A DNA stretch of 64,000 nt from Epiperipatus broadwayi (taxonomy: Eukaryota > Onychophora > Udeonychophora > Euonychophora > Peripatidae): contig JAQFVV010006504.1 of the NCBI GenBank assembly GCA_028023455.1, positions 310,001-374,000 on the forward strand, written 5' to 3'. Under the pieces are notes generated by a model. That model was not told the origin of the DNA. It worked only from the letters and a program-made list of their open reading frames with translations, and did not search any database. Below, one piece after another: positions 14,594 through 25,035 of the stretch. A program made the translations under genes and the position numbers. Position 1 is the first letter of the stretch, and each line of letters starts with the position of its first letter.

Positions 14594-14704
14594 TTTGCAT
14601 GACAAAATTCTGTTTGCACCATGTACTGCACAATCACATCCTCCATAAGCATTTCAGATGGGGATAGGGGGGGGGATTCCAATAAAAAAAACTCCATCTT
14701 GTTT
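14594..14704 (-). CDS. Exon-like block, candidate exon 1 (unknown protein)
   Basis: A 111 nt block on the minus strand has a strong acceptor (TCTTCTTACAG, AG at 14706-14705) and a perfect donor (GCAAA|GTAAGT, GT at 14593-14592). Only one frame is open throughout, with the central peptide SEMLMEDVIVQYMVQTEFCH. That frame enters in phase 1 and leaves with two bases of a codon. It contains a T8 run and a C9 run, either of which could hide an indel; the other frame before the C run also looks protein-like. The next candidate exon lies about 85 nt downstream, so the intron would be very short. The protein family is unknown, and a pseudogene is possible. Confidence 0.35.
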
Positions 14705-14977
14705 CTGTAAGAAGACAATTCAAAATTGCTGATTATTTCAACTACACAAAATGTTCTATTATGAGCCAGGAAATACAATCTATATGTTTGTAATGTCTGG
14801 TTTTTAAAACTATTTATATACATTTTTTTTAAATTTATTGAACAAAGTGTCAAAGTATTGTCTGCATATGTGTAGATTTGATAGAAGTAAGAGTATATTT
14901 TGTATGGGTCATAGATCACATGACCCTATTCTCTTAAGTTTCTATGTTATAAACATTGAGGATTGCCAATTCCTCAA

Positions 14978-15018
14978 CATGTATGTCGGCATCCAGTTGT
15001 ATAAGATGGGATGAATAG
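14978..15018 (+). repeat. Partial end of the 15.7/17.2 kb inverted-repeat family
   Basis: The segment CATGTATGTCGGCATCCAGT followed by TGTATAAGATGGGATG resembles the right terminal repeat of the elements at 15687-15912 and 17146-17339 (CATGTATGT...GT.TAAGAT.GA.TG). The left part is not recognisable. It is a short relic. Confidence 0.4.
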
Positions 15019-15686
15019 CTAAAGAGAGGTTGAAAGACTAAGTTCAAATCCTTTCTAATTATATTAAGTTTAGTATAGACACTATCCTTGTATTTAAATA
15101 TTATTTACTTGCATTAATAAATTATGGGAGATGCAATTTTATTTTATACTATTTCTTCATCAAATTGGGCATTCTTTTAAAATGTTTACATTGACATTAT
15201 TTTATTTATTTTGTTGTTGTTGATTTTAAAATACTTCAAATTACATACATCAATTTTCATAAAATATTTTTTTAACTTTATCAATTAGTATCTTCTGTTT
15301 GGTGGCTCTACTCTACATAGTATCTAAAACTAGAAACTGTAATGTAGAACAATGATACCGTCACCTTATTATTTAAATTATTAACCAGAAATGAGAAAAC
15401 TTTAATACTTTGTCGTTTTTTTTAAAAATCAGGTGACATTTAAATGCAAAAGTTTAGGAACTAGTACAACAATTCGATCCAATTCATCAGGTTTTTTTTA
15501 TTTTACTGAGATGTAAATTAATATAGGCGTTTTTAGGTCTTGAATCTGCGACTCTATTACTGCACAACTCTTCATTTTTACTATTTCTTATTCTATATTT
15601 AAATACAAGTACACACTGTATACTTTTTTAATCTAGTTGTAATAAGAGGAGATATATACCCAGATATTTAAGCTTTCTTAGATCAT

Positions 15687-15762
15687 CCATTCGATCTTAT
15701 ATAACCAAAACATCATGACCATATACATATTAATCTCTATATTTCATGCTGAACCAGCAAAT

Positions 15763-15793
<31 letters not shown>

Positions 15794-15912
15794 AGATGAT
15801 CTGGAACGATTGATGAGCGCTGATTCAATGTGATATATATATATTGGAGATTATTTATATTTTTCGCATGTATGTCATCGTGTGTATTGGTGGTGTAAGA
15901 TGGAGTGCACGG
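15687..15912. mobile_element. MITE-like inverted-repeat element (copy 1)
   Basis: The left arm (about 15687-15735) and right arm (about 15845-15912) are reverse complements at many positions. A GTCATgaTGTttTGGT-like core is followed by TAAGAT and GATT blocks. The centre contains a (TA)n(TG)n microsatellite and a short GCTGATTCA-like motif shared with copy 2 near 17245. It is non-coding. The structure fits a non-autonomous DNA transposon into which a microsatellite expanded. Confidence 0.55.
15764..15795. repeat. (TA)n(TG)n microsatellite
   Basis: A compound dinucleotide repeat, TA then TG, inside the MITE-like element. Confidence 0.9.
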
Positions 15913-16695
15913 TTTAAGGAAGCTTGAAAGTCTACTAATTATTTATTACTCAGTAAACCAGTAAAATATCGAAAATGGAATTAAACTTTATAGTACCTCC
16001 TTTACATGTTTGTTTTTAGCATAGCACATGAATGATAATGTCTGACTCCAATAGACAATCTTGACGCTTTATTGAAGTACTAGATAAAGTATAGCAGAAC
16101 TAGTAAAAATATATTTCTGTTATACCTTTGTTACTTAAAAGATAAATAATTGAAATATAAACAAACACGTATGCTTGAAAATTTGCAGTGAAAAGTAAAT
16201 TAATCTCCTACTTACTTCATGAGTTTACTAAAATGTTTTCTCTGAAGACATATTACTTAAGCAATTTCTTCTCTTTTAAAGTAGTTGATCACTTAAAAGG
16301 AAACTATTATTTCAAAAAAGGGTAATAAACCTCATGGTTGCTCATTTTCATTTCTAATTGCAACAGCTAATAATAATTTACTTCAACAAACTGATGTTTT
16401 TGTTATCTGTTACATTTAAATATTAAATGAGCTTAAATGCATATTAATTAATTACACAAAAAATAAATTAAACTACGTTGAAATAAATATATACGAAACG
16501 CGTTAAATAAAATGTTAATGACTAGGATTAATTATCCTACTGTTTATTTTGAGACTCTGCATCTTTTAACAAAGTTAATCTATTCCAGTCATCAAGTTGT
16601 TGTCATTTTTATTTATTTTTTTTCATGAAATTTTATTTAATATTATTTATAAAATTAGTAAGATTATATATGCAAAACTCTCCATACTATAATGT

Positions 16696-16919
16696 CATTC
16701 AGTGCGACCCAAAGTAATCAATGAATGCAATAAGATTTATGCATAAAATCCATATCTAGTGCCTACTCATCCAATATACTCAGACTAGTTTTTAGCTTAT
16801 GGCATTCATCAGTGAAAAGCAACTAATCTGGGGATTTTGGATAAATAAACAATAGATGGGGATTTTACATACAGACCTTCTTGCATTCATTGATTACTCT
16901 GGCTTGCACTGAGTTATTC
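16696..16919. mobile_element. MITE with ~38 bp terminal inverted repeats
   Basis: The left arm (CATTCAGTGCGACCCAAAGT at 16696, then AATCAATGAATGCAATAAG) matches the reverse complement of the right arm (16878-16919, CTTGCATTCATTGATTACT then CTGGCTTGCACTGAG) with four or five mismatches. The interior, about 140 bp, is AT-rich and non-coding. It is a different family from the 15.7/17.2 kb elements, since the ends share no words. Confidence 0.7.
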
Positions 16920-17145
16920 AACTATGAACAAGGAGAAGAAAAACAAGAAATATTTGCCATGTGTTGTTTAGTGGTTTAAGATAATATATGCAAAATGGAT
17001 ACTTTTATAAAAGAGATTAGATTATAATTTTAATTATAAATCATAATTACAATATTTGATAAACTATCACAATTCATATACTTGGGAAGTTTAAATGTAA
17101 TTATAAGAATTTGAACACATACTTTTGAGTTTCCTTCAGCTATTT

Positions 17146-17339
17146 CCTCTATCTAATACAACCGATAAACATAACCACACACATATGAAAGAGATAAATG
17201 ATCTCCAATATACATATGGGAGTTGTTGATTTAGACCAACTAATGAGTGCTGGTTCAGCATGAAATACATATAATCGAGATCATTTATCTTTTCCACATG
17301 TATGTTGTTATGGTTATCAGTTGTAACAGATAGAGTGGG
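17146..17339. mobile_element. MITE-like inverted-repeat element (copy 2)
   Basis: Terminal inverted repeats of about 60 bp: the left starts CCTCTATCTAATACAACCGA and the right ends GTTGTAACAGATAGAGTGGG. GATAAATGATCTC is mirrored by GAGATCATTTATC near the inner edge. The interior of about 65 bp carries GTGCTGGTTCAGCATG, itself partly palindromic (GCTG..CAGC). It is the best-preserved member of the family, which also occurs at 15687-15912 and as a relic at 14978. Confidence 0.7.
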
Positions 17340-18035
17340 TAACAGAGGAAAGAATCAATACCCCTTTAAAACAGATTAATAAAATAAAATGAGAAAAAAT
17401 ATTAATTACATGTTTTCTAAATATAATTTAAAGTAGGATATGGTTTATTTGATATAAACACAACAAATGTTAGTAAAAACTTATTCTATGATTGAAATAA
17501 AGTTAATTGTTTTAGGCAAATGCAGTATATCTAATTTAAAATAAGTTTAAGAAAAGTTATTTAATAATAGTATTAACTTTACAAATTACAATACAATCTG
17601 TTATTATAGATAAATGCAAAAAACAATGGTTGAATTCATTTATGAAAGTTGTTAGTTAATTATTGGAAACTAGCATATAAAGGCAGTCATTCTTGAACAT
17701 ATGTAAAATTTGGTCAGTTGAAGAAATTGTATCCATATACAACATAAAAATGTATCATAGTTAATATTTATTTTAGTTCTGTCGAAAATCAGAATAATAT
17801 TTATGATAAATATAGCAATGATAAAACGGAATAGTTGATTTTCTGAAAAGTTGCATATTGACAAAAACATTTTTTTTCTAATTATTAAATTTTAAAGTGA
17901 TTATAGTAGTATTGTTAATTTTTATTTGTATTGGATAATTTATTTGTAATTGTGGGATAAATCTATGTCAGAAGTCAGAATAAAAATAAACTATAGCTGT
18001 TATATATAGAAAGAAGTCCATAGACACAGTTAAAG

Positions 18036-18038
<3 letters not shown>

Positions 18039-18069
<31 letters not shown>
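18039..18069. repeat. (TA)n microsatellite
   Basis: An uninterrupted TA repeat just outside the left arm of the Penelope-like inverted repeat. Confidence 0.9.
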
Positions 18070-18072
<3 letters not shown>

Positions 18073-18276
18073 TGCAGAAATAATTGAAATAATAAATTTA
18101 ATGGTTTACAAACTATTACAAACAATCCTTAAATCCGCAGAAGTACTTTCGATTAATTTCTTAAACCTGCCTCAACTGCCATTAAATTAAAAAAAAAGCG
18201 AAAGCAAATGTTATCAATTCAAATCCCATGAATCTGGTATTTTAATGTTAGCAGCTTGTCGATTTATTAAGTGCAC

Positions 18277-18783
18277 TTAATCCCTGTTTATAAAAATTGC
18301 CTCTTTAATTTTTCTTTTACTATGGTTTTTCTCTTCATGAAGAATTTTCACATTTTCAAAATCAAATTTAAATTTATATTTACATGATTTTTCATGATCA
18401 AAAAAAACTGAAGGAGACATTAAATCACCATTATTTTTACCTTTTACACACTTATATAACAATTCATGCTCCCTCAATTTCTTCTCAATACTGCACCTAG
18501 ATTCACCTATATATGATAGCATACAATAACAAAAAATTTGATATATGACATTACTTTTCTGCTTGACAAGTATGACATCCTTAGAATTATTGACTAATTT
18601 ATTAATATTGTTTGGAACGTGGAATGAAACATTAAACACATTCTTATATAAATTCTTAAAAAATTTCACTTGTGGATTTGAAATAAATGGAATAGATATC
18701 CATTGTTTACTATTAATCTTCATTTCCTTTAAATCATTATAACTTTTTTTAAATTGACATAAAGTATTGTTTATTTGTTTCAT
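18277..18783 (-). pseudogene. GIY-YIG endonuclease part of a Penelope-like element (left copy)
   Basis: The 168-residue open frame matches the C-terminal endonuclease end of Penelope-like retroelement proteins. It has an N-terminal linker (about 1-70), then VKQKSNVIYQIF followed by a Cys-containing turn, then YIGES..SIEKKLREHE (about 94-112) as the GIY-YIG core with the Arg/Glu-His helix. A Lys/Glu-rich tail ends KEAIFINRD, as in the family. In Penelope elements this nuclease nicks the target for reverse transcription. The first GIY half is weak (no clear GIY; IYQIFCYC instead). Upstream in frame are a TAG stop (18789-18787) and then more of the linker (FAKELLDVG-like). No reverse transcriptase domain is present. 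This is therefore a 5'-truncated, decayed copy, and the ATG at 18783 is internal to the original protein. Confidence 0.8.
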
Positions 18784-18846
18784 TTTCTAACCAACATCAA
18801 GCAATTCCTTGGCAAATATTTCATTATTTTTCAAAATTTTTACAAA

Positions 18847-19370
18847 ATGGAACAAATAAACAATACTTTATGTCAATTTAAAAAAAGTTATAATGATTTA
18901 AAGGAAATGAAAATTAATAGTAAACAATAAATATCTCTTCCATTTATTTCAAATCCACAAGTGAAATTTTTTAAGGATTTACATAAGAATGTGTTTAATG
19001 TTTCATTCTACGTTCCAAACAATATTAATAAATTAGTCAATAATTCTAAGGGTGTCATATTTGTCAAGCAGAAAAGTAATGTCATATATCGAATTTTTAG
19101 TGATTGTATGATATCATATATAGGTGAATCTAGATGCAGTATTGAAAAGAGATTGAGGGAGCATGAATTGTTATATAAGCATGTAAAAAGTAAAAATAAT
19201 GATGATTTAAGGTCTCCTTCAGTTGTTCTTTGATCATGAAAAATCATGCAAATATAAATTTAAATTTGATTTTGAAAATGTGAAAATTCTTCATGAAGAG
19301 AGAAACCATAGTAAAAGAAAAATTAAAGAGGCAATTTTTATAAACAGGAAGACTTTATCATGTGGTTGAG
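18847..19370 (+). pseudogene. GIY-YIG endonuclease part of a Penelope-like element (right copy)
   Basis: Inverted partner of the left copy. The frame opens at 18847 (MEQINNTLCQFKKSYNDLKE) and is closed by a TAA at 18928-18930 where the left copy has Trp. It reopens, and from 18961 to 19233 reads through the linker and the YIGES..SIEKRLREHE core. One extra base in the T-rich stretch near 19225 shifts the frame just before the DHEKSCKYKF motif. The rest continues in the new frame to KEAIFINRK and a TGA near 19370, slightly longer than the left copy. With one nonsense and one frameshift change, plus the missing reverse transcriptase, it cannot encode a working enzyme. Confidence 0.8.
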
Positions 19371-19976
19371 TGTTAGTATTCATTCATTTATAGTTAAAAT
19401 CTTCAAAGTGCATGTGCAACAGCGTAATGCTGTGTTAAATAAAACAGGAATAAAATGCATTTAATAAATTGACAAGCTGCTAACATTAAAATATGAGATT
19501 TGTGGGATTTGAATTGATGACATTTGCTTCTGCCTTTTTTTTTAATTTAATGGCAGTTGAGACAGGTTTAAGAAATTAATCAAAAGTACTTCTGTGGATT
19601 TAAGGATTGTTTGTAATAGTTTGTAAACTGTTAAATTTATTATTCCAATTATAATTACAATTTTGTTTTTAATTAACAGACATTTTATATATATATGCAT
19701 GTGTGTGTATGGAGGAGTATATATCATTAAACACAGTTATTTTAAATGCTATTGTAAGTTTCACTACATGACAATAATGTACTAAGAAAATGAATGACAT
19801 TCTTATTGGTTGACTTCAGTACATATGGCAAAGAATGTGAATGTTAATCCAATTATTTTTTTGTTGTATATTGATCTAAAAGTGATTTATATTAACAAAG
19901 TAAAGAAATTCATTTTTTAAACTTTGTAATAAACATTAAACTATCTATATACCATAAAGTATTTCACAAGAAGCAT

Positions 19977-20009
19977 ATATATATATATATATGCTTAAAT
20001 ATGATATAT

Positions 20010-20050
<41 letters not shown>
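19977..20050. repeat. (TA)n microsatellites
   Basis: Two TA tracts (about 19977-19992 and 20015-20050) separated by a short AT-rich spacer. Confidence 0.85.
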
Positions 20051-20053
<3 letters not shown>

Positions 20054-20274
20054 GACAATCATTTTAAATATTACTGCAATAAATAATACACATTCTATCT
20101 CGGTAACAATACTATAATAAAAAATGAATCACTACTTATTGTTGCTCTTTGTTTCTAAAGAAAATGGACTTCAATATCTATAATATAGAGAGCATGCCAA
20201 TAGATCAAAGTAGCTCTTAATTGGAAAAGTGTGGTAAGAGAAAATAATTAAAATCTCTACCTGGAGCGTTCCTA

Positions 20275-20322
20275 TCTCCAGACCAATTGGTTTCAACCTT
20301 ATGGCTCACCTCAATGGGGAGC
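20275..20322 (-). ncRNA. Hammerhead ribozyme-like motif, copy A (decayed)
   Basis: Read on the minus strand: GCTCCCCA, a TTGAGGT core strand, stem II AGCC/GGTT with an ATAA loop, GAAA, then a clean stem III hairpin ACC-AATT-GGT, the GTC cleavage triplet and TGGAGA. Stem I pairs A-U, C-G, C-G, then a mismatch, then C-G and U-A. Against the canonical CUGANGA strand, the first C is U and the last A is U. This layout is that of a type I hammerhead with short stem III. The substitutions probably abolish cleavage. Confidence 0.45.
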
Positions 20323-20621
20323 TAGAACATTCAGACACTAGATCTAAAATGTCAACACAAAAACAGCAATTATTTAAAATGTAATATTTAAGTAGAAACT
20401 GACATTTTTGAACATGAAAATGTCTTTAACTCCAGCTATCTAACTTAAATAGCTATATGGGACTGAACTAAATTCAGATCTACAATATATTAATAGCCTT
20501 ATCATTGCCAAGGCCTTAAAAGTAAAATTATAATAATCAATAAAGCAAGTCATACATAGAAGTATTATAAATGCTACTACAAGAGAAGGCATTCAAATCA
20601 TCTTTATCTTGTTTGTCCCCA

Positions 20622-20662
20622 CCCCCTGACCAGTTTTGACCTATGGGTCTCTTCAATGAGAA
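20622..20662 (-). ncRNA. Hammerhead ribozyme-like motif, copy B (decayed)
   Basis: Minus strand: TTCTCA, TTGAAGA, stem II GACC/GGTC with a CATA loop (four perfect pairs), AAAA where GAAA is expected, then CTGGTC with the GTC triplet. Two core changes (C3 to U, G12 to A) are of the C-to-T or G-to-A kind expected from decay of CpG sites. Confidence 0.4.
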
Positions 20663-21062
20663 GTTGAGACACCAGTTTCAAAAAAACAACTCCAGCTAAA
20701 CATTTATCTAAAAGTTAATTGTCAAAAAGACTATATGAAACTTTTAGACATCTGCATGCCTTTAAAGTCAGCTCTCCAACTGAAAAAATCATATGGATAA
20801 TTCAGATACTCCATATATTAATAGGCTTAGCCATTTAATTTAGCCAAAGCCCCAATAGCAAAATAATAATAGTAATAATAAAAAGTCAGATTTCACATTA
20901 CTTTTACATAGCTTGCATTTACAAATATGTAAAATTAAGAGCATGCTAATAAGCTCTAAACAAGCTTTTTTTATATTTTTTTATAATAAATGCTACTACA
21001 AAAGAAGGTATTCAAATCATCTTTATTTTGGATTGTCCTCCTCCCCAGACCAGTTTCAATCT

Positions 21063-21100
21063 TCTCACTGAAGATACCCATAGGTCGAAACTGGTCTGGA
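21063..21100 (+). ncRNA. Hammerhead ribozyme-like motif, copy C (core intact)
   Basis: Plus strand: TCTCA, an intact CTGAAGA (21068-21074), stem II ACC/GGT with a CATA loop (the outer pair is a U-C mismatch), an intact GAAA (21087-21090), then C-TG-GTC as a minimal stem III with the GTC triplet, and TGG for stem I. It sits at the centre of the 1 kb palindrome. Stem I is only three pairs here and stem III only two, so activity is uncertain. Confidence 0.45.
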
Positions 21101-21492
21101 TATGGGACAATCCAAGATAAAGATGATTTGAATGCCTTTTCTTGCAATAGCATTTATTATAAAAAAAGTAGAAAAGCTTGTTTAGAGCTTATTAGCATGC
21201 TCTTAATTTTACATATTTGTAAATGCAAGCTATATATAAGTCGTGTCACATCTGACATTATTATTACTATTATTATTTTGCTATTGGGGCTTTGGCTAAA
21301 TTAAATGGCTAAGCCTATTAATATATGGTGTATCTGAATTAAGTTCAGGCCCATCTGATTTTTTTCAGTTGGAGAGCTGACTTTAAAAACATGCAGATGT
21401 CTAAAAGTTTCAGATCTTTTTTTTTTTGACAATTAACCTTTAGATAAATGCTTAGCTTGAGTTGGTTTTTTGAATCTGGTGTCCCAACTACT

Positions 21493-21530
21493 CCTCACTG
21501 AAGAAACCCAAAGGTCAAAACCGGTCTAGG
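21493..21530 (+). ncRNA. Hammerhead ribozyme-like motif, copy D (decayed)
   Basis: Plus strand: CTCCTCA, intact CTGAAGA (21498-21504), stem II ACC/GGT, AAAA in place of GAAA (G12 to A), then CCGGTC with the GTC triplet and TAGGGA. Stem I pairs at five of six positions (CTCCTCA against TAGGGA), counting a G-U wobble. The remaining unit sequence matches copy C. Confidence 0.4.
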
Positions 21531-21685
21531 GATGGGGACAATCCAAGGTAAAGATGATTTGAATGACTTCTCTTGTAATAGCATTTATTACTAAAAAAAA
21601 TAAAAAAGCTTGTTTAGAGCTTATTAGCATGCTCTTAATTTTACATATTTGTAAATGCAAGCTATATTTAAGTCATGTGATACCT

Positions 21686-21689
<4 letters not shown>

Positions 21690-21717
<28 letters not shown>
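21690..21717. repeat. (TA)n microsatellite
   Basis: TA repeat directly after the last hammerhead unit. Confidence 0.9.
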
Positions 21718-21756
21718 GATAAAAAATGCAAGTTAAAAAACAATATATATATATAT

Positions 21757-24700
21757 TGTAACCTCTTACCACTGATCATTATCACTAACAAATACCCGAG
21801 GGCGCCAATTCTTTGGATCATAGAATAAACTATTAATCTAACTTTACCCTAAATTTACTTATGAGACTCTATGAGGTGTAAAATGTACATTAGATGTGGG
21901 AGAAAATATTATAATTAATAGGAATAAAACATCTATCAAATTCTAAAATAAATAAGATTTAAAGTGATAAAATTCTACTATCTAAAATTAACTAATTATA
22001 ATCTATACTCCACCTCTTCCCATCATCCACATGCATTGAACAACTTCTACCATATTAGAAAATTTAAACTAATAAATAAAATATAATACTTAGAAACTAT
22101 AATGTATAACAATTTGAATATGAACTTAAACTAAGCCTATCATTACTAAATTTTTAATTACACACTAATCTAATCTAATTAATTGAATTTAATATTTAAT
22201 CTGAATTAAAAATTAAAGATCTCAGGAAATTAACTTATGGCATGGCTTAATCTAAAGTCTATTTCTTAATAACTATTATTTAATATTATGAAAATAATAA
22301 TATAAACTAAGCAATACACTAATTAAATAATGGCAGTTAGATAATGAAGGAAATCAGGCACATTTTAATTTTAATTCATCATCTAAACAATTACTAAATA
22401 ATAAAACCCTTTTAGAAACTCAGTAAATAATTGGCATCTCATACAGTGTTTGGGTCAAGAAAATCAATACCATCATATCTGGATATTTATCATAATTAAA
22501 TAAAAATACAATTATATCACATTAAATAAAATAAATGTGTGAGAATGTGTGGAAATATGAAACACAAATGTATATTAAAGAAGAATTCTAATAACAATTT
22601 TGAATAATAAAATATTTATTAACAAAATAAAAACAATAGTTAAGCAAACATTTAATCTCTTTCTCATTGGTATAAGTACAAATTTTGGATGTATTTAGCA
22701 TCACTGGTTAAAGTTTACAGAAGAATAAATAACACAATATGATATCTTAAATTTCAAATCTAACACATTTCATTTATCAAAACATCCTGATAGATTTGTG
22801 AAACACCTTATATTTTTAACATTAAATAATGAACCAAAATAAAATCTATATATTTTACTGTAAAGGAAATGATTTTTAGTTATCAGCTACTTCTGATAAA
22901 CCTATAGAAGTGAAGAAATATAACCTTACACTTCTAATAATCAACTACAAAATTGATTTTATATTCAACATTTTGTTTTATAACACTCAGTTCTTAATTA
23001 ACCTAATAAATCTATGACAAACAATATGAGTAAATATTTTAATTACACTATAAAATAAAATTAAAATTTGCATTTTACTTCAAATGCACATTAACTACCA
23101 TTAAAGTAAAGGGATTTGAAACCTAAAAATAATATCATACTATGTTCTGCAAAATGAAATAAATAGCTCCATTAATTAAATATATTCTTACCAAACTATA
23201 TCTTGCAAAATGAAATAAATAATTCCATTAATTAAATATATTTTGCCTTTGCAACATTGAAATAAAGTATTCTATTAAATAACTATGTTTTATTTTGCCA
23301 AAATATAAATAAATAATTCTATTCATTAACTATGTTTCATCTTTGCTTGCTTACTTACTCAAATGATGATTGAATGATAAAAATTTATAATATGAAACCT
23401 AAATGATCACTACAAAAATGTTTTAAAATGTTAATTAAAGTTATACATTAATAATGGATTTTTCTATATCTTTCAAATTAACACTTTATGCATGAGTCTG
23501 TATTATGCTGTGTGTCAAAGGATAAATAATTAATACTAATCAATCTAATCGTTTTGCTTATGAAGTTATAATATAATCATAATACGGACAAAGGCAATGG
23601 ACAATCAAGCTTTAATCACTAACATTACTACAACTGTTTTGTAAGAAAATCAATTCAGCCTTTATTCTTCTTTTTATCAATAAATTATCTGGCACTTGGC
23701 TATAGTATAAGTTGGAAAAACATTCAATAAACACATGGGGATAAAAGATCTTTACAATTCAAATCAGATAAATATCAACACAACAACTCCCAAGTCTACT
23801 TTTGAGACTAACTAAACTGGTGGGAATAAATCTTGTCACCAAATGATCAGGAAGATAATATATTTAACTTCATATACTTTTCTTCATAATATCAAATATC
23901 AAAACTGGAGGAATTAATCTCCTCCTGTCAAAAATACTTCAATACACAGAAAAGAAGGGATTACTCAATCCCATACACTACACTAGGCAATCTACCCATG
24001 TTAAATATTCAAATAACGAAAGGGAAGAGATGACTCAATCCCATAAATACTATAAAACATTACTAACTTTACTACATATAGCCACAGAAATACTTTTCCA
24101 TTCAAGCATAATAAAGAACAATAATTCACACTTAATTAAATCTCTAATCCTTTCAAAACAATTGACCATCCTCTTCCTCCAAAACCAGTAGATTTTATAT
24201 CATTTGTACTTGCAATTGACATATTATTATAGTTAAGTTTAATAATGGACACACACAGACAAGCATAATAATACACAGACAATTCAAGTCCCAGTAAGCA
24301 AAGAACTACTGTCAAAATATCAATTACTAATTGTAAAAGCAATAAGGAATAAATATTTCATATCTGATAACATACTATTGAGAACTTGGTAACATATTAA
24401 TAATTGTTGGAAAACAAGGCAATAATTTCTGTTGGCAAAGCAAGACAAAATAATCTTTTTTTATATAGTGCATTTATATTAGCACAAATCTAAAGCAAAA
24501 ATTTGGCTTAGACAAATAATAAAGCTTTATATTCCAGGTTAAATAATTATTGAAAATAGTTATTGTTTAAATCTGTTGAAAACACATAGATATAATATAA
24601 GAACCTATATCATGTGCTTCTTTTAAAGAAGAGCTATTACTCCTATAAACATTACATGGACCGCTCCCTCTCTTACCACACACGTATGTTATAATCTAAC

Positions 24701-24960
24701 ACATGGTAACATTAATATTAAACTAATAAAAAAAAATTACCTAGCATAATATTTTCTTCTTATTATGCCTTTAATGAGATGTTCTGTAAGAATAATAATA
24801 CATATAATAATAAAAATAATAAAACACTTCTTAAACTACCACTATCTGTCCAAATACTATTAAATAATAATAAATAATGTTTTCTTTTTCTTTCTTCTTT
24901 CTTGGTTATAAAAACGAAAACATATTACAGTTTACGAATTACATCCCTTGGTCATATCTT
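21757..24960. other. Non-coding, possibly part of an LTR-like repeat
   Basis: Starts with TGTAACC directly after a TA tract (21741-21756), the same junction seen at 40362, 51390 and 58070. A GAGGGCGCCA word near 21800 recalls GGGCGCCA at the start of the 51.4 kb repeat. The rest is AT-rich with no open frame of interest, and no matching right end (GGTTACA or similar) was found before the LINE at 25.0 kb. It may be the left part of a retroelement end or an unrelated repeat. Confidence 0.35.
23147..23339. repeat. Degenerate tandem repeat, ~54-58 bp period
   Basis: Four imperfect units based on CAAAATGAAATAAATAATTC, then ATTAATTAAATATATT and a TTGCC/TTACC block. The first two are the most alike; the last two have diverged. 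Confidence 0.7.
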
Positions 24961-24964
24961 GTAT

Positions 24965-24965
<1 letters not shown>

Positions 24966-25034
<69 letters not shown>
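24966..25034. repeat. (TAA)n microsatellite at the LINE 5' end
   Basis: About 23 TAA units immediately before the first unique base of the retrotransposon (25035, ACGTTTGCGT in context). Confidence 0.95.

Positions 25035-25035
<1 letters not shown>

Larger units (their letters stand above)
18084..19650. repeat. Large inverted repeat of a Penelope-like element
   Basis: Left arm 18084-18783 and right arm 18847-19650 are reverse complements over about 700 bp each. The matching continues past the coding part into the 3' flank: AAACCTG/CAGGTTT blocks, GGCAGTTGA/TCAACTGCC, GACAAGCTGCTAACATTAAA and its complement. The 63 bp spacer belongs to the upstream part of the minus-strand copy. (TA)n lies outside the left arm and a short TA tract outside the right. 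Head-to-head partial copies are a known arrangement of Penelope-like elements, which often insert as partial tandem or inverted copies; that origin is inferred here. Confidence 0.9.
20160..21690. repeat. Tandem and inverted array of ~400 bp hammerhead-bearing units
   Basis: Related units lie at about 20160-20570 (diverged, minus orientation), 20570-20985 (minus), a fusion around 21070, about 21087-21500 (plus), and a partial unit from 21500 to 21690 (plus). Shared blocks, in unit order on the coding sense, are GTTGGAGAGCTGACTTTAAA, AGATGTCTAAAAGTTTCA, a hammerhead-like core, ACAATCCAAG.TAAAGATG, ATTTGAATG, AGCATTTATTA, AGCTTGTTTAGAGCTTATTA and GCATGCTCTTAATTTTACAT. Around 21071 the array folds into a near-perfect palindrome with arms of about 500 bp. 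It is non-coding. Arrays of this kind are known for Penelope-like pseudo-LTRs and for small hammerhead retroelements. Confidence 0.85.

Noticed and set aside
18545-18742. Plus-strand open frame antisense to the endonuclease fragment
   Set aside because: Shadow of the GIY-YIG frame; the mirror-image frame appears at 19008-19247 for the same reason.
20971-21304. Two opposing open frames with similar peptides (MLLQEKAFKSS and MLLQKKVFKSS)
   Set aside because: They are the two arms of the non-coding palindrome; the similarity reflects the inverted repeat, not a gene.
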